A stretch of 11,420 nt of DNA from Deltaproteobacteria bacterium. GTDB lineage: Bacteria; Desulfobacterota; Syntrophobacteria; B119-G9. Both the position numbers and the translations under genes were made by a program. Below, in pieces: positions 7,013 through 11,420 of this stretch. Numbering within the stretch: the first letter of the stretch is position 1; each line of letters begins with the position of its first letter. The stretch is from the NCBI GenBank assembly GCA_003646715.1, contig QMLL01000023.1, positions 1 through 11,420 of the forward strand, read 5' to 3'. A model generated the notes under the pieces. It was not told the DNA's origin, searched no databases, and was given only the letters and a program-made list of their open reading frames with translations.

Positions 7013-8728
7013 ATGGGACAAAAAGTTGTTATTATTGGTGGAGTAGCAGCAGGGCCCAAGGCGGCATGTCGCCTGAAAAGACTGGATCCTTCGGCAGACG
7101 CTATCATTGTCGAACAGGATCGTTTCATTTCTTATGGAGGGTGCGGAATCCCTTTTTACATCTCAGACGATATCCCAAACGAAAAAGAGCTAATGTCAAC
7201 GAGTTTTCACGTAATCCGTGACGAGAAATTTTTTCTCGAAGGCAAAGGGGTTAAAGTTTTAACCAGAACGAGAGCGCTAAATATTAATCGGAGCGAAAAG
7301 AAGGTCGAAATAGAAAATCTGGACACAGGTGAAAAAGACTTTCTTGAGTATGACAAGCTGGTATTAGCCACAGGTAGCATACCGAATGTACTTCCCATTC
7401 CCGGTTCTGATCTCGGAAATGTATTTACTGTTTCAAACATAAACTCGGCCCTGAAACTGAAGTCGATGATTACTCGCGGAAAAGTTGAAAAAGCAGTTAT
7501 TATCGGCGGTGGAGCTATAGGTATCGAGATGGCTGAAGCCATTTCAGATATGTGGGAAATTGATACGACCATCGTTGAATACATGGATCATCTCCTTCCC
7601 TTCATGTTTGATTATAACTTTGCTCAGATGGTAAAGGCAGAATTGGAGAAAAACGACGTGAAGGTTTATGTTGGAGAGAGGGTAGAGAGCCTGGAAGGTG
7701 ACAGCCAGGGTAACGTCCGCAAAGTAATCACGAACAACCGCACGCTGGATACCGACCTTGTCATAATGTGCGTCGGTGTTCGACCTAACGACGAACTTGC
7801 CAAAAAAGCCGGGCTCGCTGTGGGAGACAAGGGAGGAATATTGGTTGACAAGCACTTATGTACCTCTGATCCATCCATCTATGCTGGTGGAGATTGTATA
7901 TTGAACACCAACCTTCTAACCGGGAAAAGAATGTATCTTCCCCTGGGATCTCTAGCAAATCGCCACGGTAGAGTCATCGGGTCAAATCTTGCCGGTAAGC
8001 CGGAAACTTTTGACGAGGTAGTTGGAAGTTTCATTATAAAAGTGTTCGACATCTGTGCGGGCTCTGCCGGGTTATCTCTTGAAAGTGCGCTCACGGAGCG
8101 AATTAACGCTGACAGGGTTCTTACAGTTGGCTATGATAGAGCCCATTACTATCCCACTCGTTCATTGCTATATTTGCAACTGGTAGTAGATAAGCAGACA
8201 CGCAGGATTCTGGGTTTCCAGGCAATTGGAGACAATAATGATGCGGTCTCGGTCCGTCTCGATTCAATCGTCGCCCTGATGCAGGGCAATTTTACAGTCG
8301 ATAAAGTTTCCAACCTTGAAATAGCATATTCTCCTCCATACGCTTCTGCTATGGATTCCCTTAATGCCCTCGGAAACACCGCCGCCAATTTCCTGGATGG
8401 ATTATACAAGCGCATGGAGGTAAAAGAATTTCTGGACATAATAGGCGATCTGAAAAAACACAATGCCATAATACTAGATTCCAATGCGGAGATTGCCGCC
8501 AAACCGTATGTCGAGAAGTTCGGTGACAGCTGGTTAAATATTCCATACATGGACGTGCGGCGAAATATAGAGAAGATACCAAGAGATAAGAAGATAATTA
8601 CAATATGCGATTCGGGAATTCGATCGTATGAAATTCAACTTCTTCTAAATTCACACGGTTACGAGGATGTTATATGCCTTGAAGGAGGATTGAACCTGAT
8701 AAACAAAATGGGAATTAAAATCGTGTAA
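7013..8728 (+). CDS. CoA-disulfide reductase-like flavoprotein fused to rhodanese
   Basis: A 571-residue enzyme of the Npsr/CoADR-rhodanese group, which uses NAD(P)H to reduce CoA disulfides, CoA persulfides or polysulfide; the rhodanese handles sulfane sulfur. The N-terminal FAD site is VVIIGGVAAG (5-14). The redox Cys is C44 in SYGGCGIP. LATGSIPN (118-125) and the NAD(P) site VIIGGGAIGIEMAE (162-175) follow, then the second FAD motif YAGGDC (290-295). A dimerisation domain runs to about 455 (YSPPYASAMD). The C-terminal rhodanese (about 468-571) has the active loop C532-DSGIRS, so its catalytic Cys is kept. ATG at 7013 has GGAGAAGGAG upstream. It sits 148 nt before the selenoprotein gene on the same strand, which has its own promoter, so co-transcription is uncertain. 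The exact substrate is not decidable from sequence. Confidence 0.93.
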   Translation: MGQKVVIIGGVAAGPKAACRLKRLDPSADAIIVEQDRFISYGGCGIPFYISDDIPNEKELMSTSFHVIRDEKFFLEGKGVKVLTRTRALNINRSEKKVEIENLDTGEKDFLEYDKLVLATGSIPNVLPIPGSDLGNVFTVSNINSALKLKSMITRGKVEKAVIIGGGAIGIEMAEAISDMWEIDTTIVEYMDHLLPFMFDYNFAQMVKAELEKNDVKVYVGERVESLEGDSQGNVRKVITNNRTLDTDLVIMCVGVRPNDELAKKAGLAVGDKGGILVDKHLCTSDPSIYAGGDCILNTNLLTGKRMYLPLGSLANRHGRVIGSNLAGKPETFDEVVGSFIIKVFDICAGSAGLSLESALTERINADRVLTVGYDRAHYYPTRSLLYLQLVVDKQTRRILGFQAIGDNNDAVSVRLDSIVALMQGNFTVDKVSNLEIAYSPPYASAMDSLNALGNTAANFLDGLYKRMEVKEFLDIIGDLKKHNAIILDSNAEIAAKPYVEKFGDSWLNIPYMDVRRNIEKIPRDKKIITICDSGIRSYEIQLLLNSHGYEDVICLEGGLNLINKMGIKIV

Positions 8729-8784
8729 TTTACGGGAAATAAAAGTGTAAGCCTGTGAAAAGATAATTTAAAAGGAGTTTTTTC

Positions 8785-8813
8785 TTGACCGGGTACAACT
8801 ACTCAGCTATATT
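8785..8813 (+). promoter_or_regulatory. Promoter of the HdrD-like selenoprotein gene
   Basis: TTGACC (8785-8790) and TATATT (8808-8813) with 17-nt spacing, each a 5/6 match to sigma70. A second TATAAT lies at 8819-8824 but has no suitable -35. The site leaves a leader of about 55-60 nt before the start codon at 8877, which has GGGAGGT 7 nt upstream. Confidence 0.65.
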
Positions 8814-8876
8814 CTGTTTATAATGACGTAGTGTAGTTTTTGGCCTGTCTTTAAGGAAACGAGGGAGGTAATCCTA

Positions 8877-10175
8877 ATGGGTGAACAAACTATCAACCTG
8901 AGTAAAGTTAAAGGTGAGTTCAAGAAGAAGGTTGAGGAAATGTTGCCGGAAGGCAATTTCAACCTCTGTCTTGCGTGTGGAACATGTTCTGCTGGTTGTC
9001 CTGCTACAGGTTTAGAAGGGCTTGATCCAAGGAAATTCTTAAGAATGATTCTACTGGGGCTTGAAGAGGAAGCTATTTCTTCACCCTGGGTCTGGATGTG
9101 CTCCATGTGTCAGAGATGCATTTACGCCTGTCCGATGCAGATAGATATACCAGGGCTTGTTTACGAGGCTAGAGCCACATGGCCTAGAGAAGAACGTCCC
9201 AAGGGTATTAGGGGATCGTGCGACATGGCACTTAAACATGATACATGCAGTGCCATGGGAGCGTCAGAAGAAGACTGGCGATTTGTTGTCGAGGACGTTC
9301 TGGAAGAAGTTCAAGAAACACAGCCTCAATTCAAAGACCTTCAGGCTCCTATTGACAAGGAAGGAGCAGAATTTTTCCTTAACCAGAATTCCAGAGAGCC
9401 TGTGACCGAAGCAGAAGAAATGGTACCTCTCTGGAAAATCTTACATGTGGTAGGAGCAGATTGGACGTATGGCTCCAAAGGGTGGGGAGCAGAGAATTAT
9501 TGCATGTTCCTTGCCGATGATGAGGCATGGGAGCACATCGTGAGGGTAAAAGTCAAAGCCGTGGAGGACCTGAAATGCAAGGTCTGGCTTAACACAGAGT
9601 GAGGCCACGAATTTTATGCAGTCCGGGCCGGACTGAAAAAATTCAACATCCCTTACAATTTCGAAATCAAAAGCATCATTCAGTACTACGCACAGTGGAT
9701 TCGAGAAGGCAAGCTCAAGGTAAATTCCGACTGGAACAAAGATCTTAAGATTAAGTTTACCGTTCAGGATCCCTGCCAGCTTGTAAGGAAATCTCTAGGA
9801 GATCCCGTTGCAGACGATTTAAGATTCGTTGTAAAGTCCGTAGTGGGTGAAGAAAACTTCGTGGACATGGTTCCGAATAAATCGAACAATTTCTGCTGCG
9901 GTGGTGGTGGCGGTTATCTTCAGTCAGGATACACCGATGCAAGAAGAAAATTTGGAAAGATAAAATTCGACCAGATTATGAGAACCGGGGCTCACTATTG
10001 TATCACTCCATGCCACAATTGCCATTCCCAGATTCTTGATCTATCCGAATATTACGAGGGCGGTTTCTATGTGGTGCACCTCTGGACTTTGATCTGTCTG
10101 TCTCTTGGAATACTCGGTGAGGAAGAAAGAGAATATCTTGGTCCCGATCTGAAAGAGGTCAATCTTCCAAAATAG
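8877..10175 (+). CDS. HdrD/DsrK/TmcB-like Fe-S oxidoreductase, predicted selenoprotein (UGA at 9600-9602 = Sec242)
   Basis: A 432-residue thiol/disulfide Fe-S protein when TGA 9600-9602 is read as selenocysteine. Residues 31-41 (C31-x2-C34-x2-C37-x3-CP) and 75-85 (C75-x2-C78-x2-C81-x3-CP) bind two [4Fe-4S] clusters. The C-terminal half is HdrB/HdrD-like: a degenerate first CCG unit ends in LNTE-U-GHEFYAVRAG, and the second CCG unit is complete, with DPC300, C340-C341 in FCCGGGGG, and C379-x2-C382 in CHNC; this kind of unit binds a non-cubane [4Fe-4S] cluster. The stretch after the TGA keeps the frame for 190 codons and holds essential residues, so the gene is not decayed. No membrane segment is seen, so a cytoplasmic or membrane-complex-associated subunit is likely, passing electrons to or from a heterodisulfide-like substrate. 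The partner proteins are unknown. An automated caller would split it at 9602 and restart near 9843. Confidence 0.9.
9600..9644 (+). promoter_or_regulatory. Predicted bacterial SECIS element with the Sec codon
   Basis: Directly after the TGA (9600-9602) the mRNA can fold into two stacked stems. The lower stem pairs GAATTTT (9609-9615) with AAAATTC (9638-9644), 7 of 7. The upper stem pairs CAGTCC (9619-9624) with GGACTG (9630-9635), 6 of 6, and can extend by one G-C pair. The internal loop is ATG/AA. The apical loop GGGCC (9625-9629) starts with G, as bacterial SECIS loops usually do. It begins 22 nt after the TGA, near the spacing in known bacterial SECIS elements. SelB binding is inferred, not shown. 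Confidence 0.85.
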
Positions 10176-10191
10176 CACATTCCTTGAAATC

Positions 10192-10219
10192 AAAACCCCG
10201 CCTTTAAGGTGGGGTTTTT
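10192..10219. terminator. Bidirectional rho-independent terminator
   Basis: An 11-bp stem (10192-10202 with 10208-10218, one G-T wobble) and a TTTAA loop, followed by a T-run on the plus strand (10215-10219) and AAAA at the other end, which gives a T-run on the minus strand. It lies between the selenoprotein gene (stop 10175) and the convergent flavoprotein gene (stop 10258) and should end both transcripts. Confidence 0.9.
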
Positions 10220-10257
10220 CTATGTCCGCGAAGGCTATTTTTTCAAATTGTGCCGGA

Positions 10258-11100
10258 TTAGTACTCGTTAGGCATTTGATTAAGTTGAGAAAGGGTAAAC
10301 ACCGGACCGTCCTTACAAACGTACTCGGTTCCAATGTTACACCTACCGCACATTCCGATTCCGCATTTCATTCTCATTTCAAGGCTCATGATTACCCGCT
10401 CGGGTGGGAATCCAAGCTCGGTCAAAATAGGGAGGGTAAACTTTATCATAATAGGAGGACCGCAAACTATGGCATACGCATTCTCTGAACTCGGCGCCTT
10501 CTCCTTTGTAATGGTGGGAACAAATCCAACGTTATACTTCCAGTCAGGGTCATCAGTGGCATCAACAGTAATGTGCATGTTGATATCGGATCTCTGTTCC
10601 CATTCCGCAAGTTCATCCTTGTAAAGCAAGAGCCCCGGATGGCGCGCACCGTAAATTACGGTTAAGTCTCCGAACCTGTCGCGATTGTCCGGATGAAGAA
10701 CATAAACTATGGATGATCTTAACGTCGTAAAAGCAAAACCACCACCAATTATCACCAAATTTTTGCCTTCAAACCAGTCCCAAGGGTAACTCTTGCCGAG
10801 AGGTCCTCTTACACCGATGATTTCACCCGGGTGCATGTTATGCAGGTGAGTTGTGACAAGGCCAACCTTGTTTATTGTAAATTTTAAGAAACCTTTTTCC
10901 GTAGGAGAGGTGGCTATACCAATTGGGACCTCACCTTTTCCGGCCACGGAAATCTCCGCAAATTGTCCGGGAAGATAGGCAAATTTCGCCTCGTCTTCAG
11001 GCCTTAAAAAAACAAGCTTGAAGGTTTTCAATGCACCATCAGTGGTTTCTGTAATAATTTCTTCTATTTTAACAGGACAAGGCAAATAAGGATTTTCCAT
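10258..11100 (-). CDS. FAD/NAD-binding [2Fe-2S] oxidoreductase subunit (AsrB/FlxA/sulfhydrogenase-gamma-like)
   Basis: A 280-residue ferredoxin reductase-type subunit. The FAD barrel shows PGQFAEISV (44-52) and PIGIATSP (59-66), the flavin-binding segment. The NAD lobe has VIIGGGFAFTTLRSSI (116-131) and the terminal VCGPPIM (212-218). A C-terminal PyrK-like [2Fe-2S] site follows: C246-x4-C251-x2-C254-x7-C262. Such proteins (anaerobic sulfite reductase AsrB, sulfhydrogenase gamma, FlxA) exchange electrons between NAD(P)H and Fe-S partners in soluble complexes. ATG at 11100 lies 4 nt after the stop of the 4Fe-4S gene, so the two are surely one operon. Upstream members are outside the window, so I cannot say whether HdrA-type subunits, a hydrogenase or a sulfite reductase completes the complex. 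Confidence 0.92.
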   Translation of the reverse strand: MENPYLPCPVKIEEIITETTDGALKTFKLVFLRPEDEAKFAYLPGQFAEISVAGKGEVPIGIATSPTEKGFLKFTINKVGLVTTHLHNMHPGEIIGVRGPLGKSYPWDWFEGKNLVIIGGGFAFTTLRSSIVYVLHPDNRDRFGDLTVIYGARHPGLLLYKDELAEWEQRSDINMHITVDATDDPDWKYNVGFVPTITKEKAPSSENAYAIVCGPPIMIKFTLPILTELGFPPERVIMSLEMRMKCGIGMCGRCNIGTEYVCKDGPVFTLSQLNQMPNEY

Positions 11101-11104
11101 CAGC

Positions 11105-11420
11105 CTATTCCTCTCTCTCGCAAACGTCAGTAGCCATTATTTCTATTACACGTCTTATATCTATATTCACGGGACATGAAACAACACATCTTCCGCAACC
11201 TACACAGGCAACCCCATTACCATACTTATCCACGTAGTACTTTAATTTGTGCATGAACCGCTGGCGTACTCGCTGTAGTTTCTGTGCCCTTGGGTTATGT
11301 CCGGATCCATGTAAAGTAAAAATCGGGAACATGCAAGAATCCCAGTTCCTTAAACGGTCTCCTTCGTTTTTGTACACTTCATCCTGAATGTCAAAACACC
11401 AGCAGGTCGGGCAAACGAAA
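11105..11420 (-). CDS. 4Fe-4S dicluster subunit (AsrA/HydB/FlxB-like), partial (N-terminus off right edge)
   Basis: The last 104 residues of a protein whose frame stays open to the right edge; a GTG at 11377 is an internal Val, not the start. The visible part carries CPTCWCFDIQDE and a later DSCMF, then C-x2-C-x2-C-x3-CP (CVGCGRCVVSCP), followed by the NIDIRRVIE tail. The Cys arrangement and CFD motif match the iron-sulfur subunits of anaerobic sulfite reductase and sulfhydrogenase (AsrA/HydB type), which relay electrons between the flavin subunit and the catalytic partner. The order Fe-S subunit then flavin subunit, spaced 4 nt, is the usual one for AsrA-AsrB, HydB-HydG and Flx pairs. Confidence 0.9.
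   Translation of the reverse strand, partial: FVCPTCWCFDIQDEVYKNEGDRLRNWDSCMFPIFTLHGSGHNPRAQKLQRVRQRFMHKLKYYVDKYGNGVACVGCGRCVVSCPVNIDIRRVIEIMATDVCEREE

Noticed and set aside
7207..8582. Several long minus-strand open frames under the CoA-disulfide reductase gene, and similar ones under feoB and the selenoprotein gene.
   Set aside because: They lie wholly inside well-supported genes, have no ribosome binding site or family motif, and are best explained as antisense shadows.
8785..8823. A 12-codon leader peptide starting with TTG at 8785 after an AGGAG sequence.
   Set aside because: The TTG is the start of the TTGACC -35 element and the frame is too short to support; no amino-acid bias typical of attenuators is seen.
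8877..10175. Reading the HdrD-like locus as two genes or a pseudogene broken by a stop at 9600-9602.
   Set aside because: The frame, spacing and motifs continue unchanged past the TGA, there is no other lesion, the proposed second start near 9843 falls inside the CCG unit after its first Cys, and a SECIS-like hairpin follows the codon.

Overview
This 11.4 kb window most likely comes from an anaerobic, Gram-negative Desulfobacterota-type (deltaproteobacterial, sulfate- or sulfur-metabolising) chromosome. That is inferred from the gene content: a HdrD/DsrK/TmcB-like Fe-S protein, a Flx/AsrAB-like flavin/Fe-S pair, a CoA-disulfide reductase-rhodanese fusion, a Feo ferrous-iron system with a DtxR-type regulator, and an outer-membrane porin-like protein. 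No rRNA, tRNA, CRISPR array, insertion sequence or integrase was seen.

Region 1 (1-5290, all minus strand) is an iron-uptake block. Read in transcription order it holds a DtxR-family repressor with a C-terminal FeoA-like domain, a stand-alone FeoA, an 816-residue FeoB with a long hydrophilic insert, a 65-residue FeoB-associated Cys-rich membrane protein, a soluble sensor-less histidine kinase, and the N-terminus of a coiled-coil porin-like protein that runs off the left edge. Two palindromes of the form TTAGG-N4-CCTAA lie on sigma70-type promoters, one before dtxR-feoA and one before feoB. This suggests an autoregulated iron circuit with two control points.

Region 2 (5290-6800) holds a small Cys-rich CGGC-family protein, divergent from dtxR, and a convergent DUF89/ARMT1-like metal-dependent phosphatase.

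Region 3 (6800-11420) is a sulfur/thiol electron-transfer block. It has a CoA-disulfide reductase-like flavoprotein fused to rhodanese, then an HdrD-like dicluster/CCG-domain protein, both on plus. Past a bidirectional terminator come two convergent minus-strand genes: an FAD/NAD-binding [2Fe-2S] subunit and the C-terminus of an AsrA/HydB-like 4Fe-4S subunit.

The main discovery is in the HdrD-like gene. Its frame is interrupted by one TGA (9600-9602), but homologous sequence continues in the same frame for another 190 residues. The TGA falls where a TE-C-GH cysteine is expected, and a strong two-part hairpin follows it with its apical loop 22 nt after the TGA. This is best read as selenocysteine (Sec242) with a bacterial SECIS element, giving one intact 432-residue selenoprotein and not two fragments or a pseudogene.

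Family assignments come from reading motifs by eye; no database search was run.
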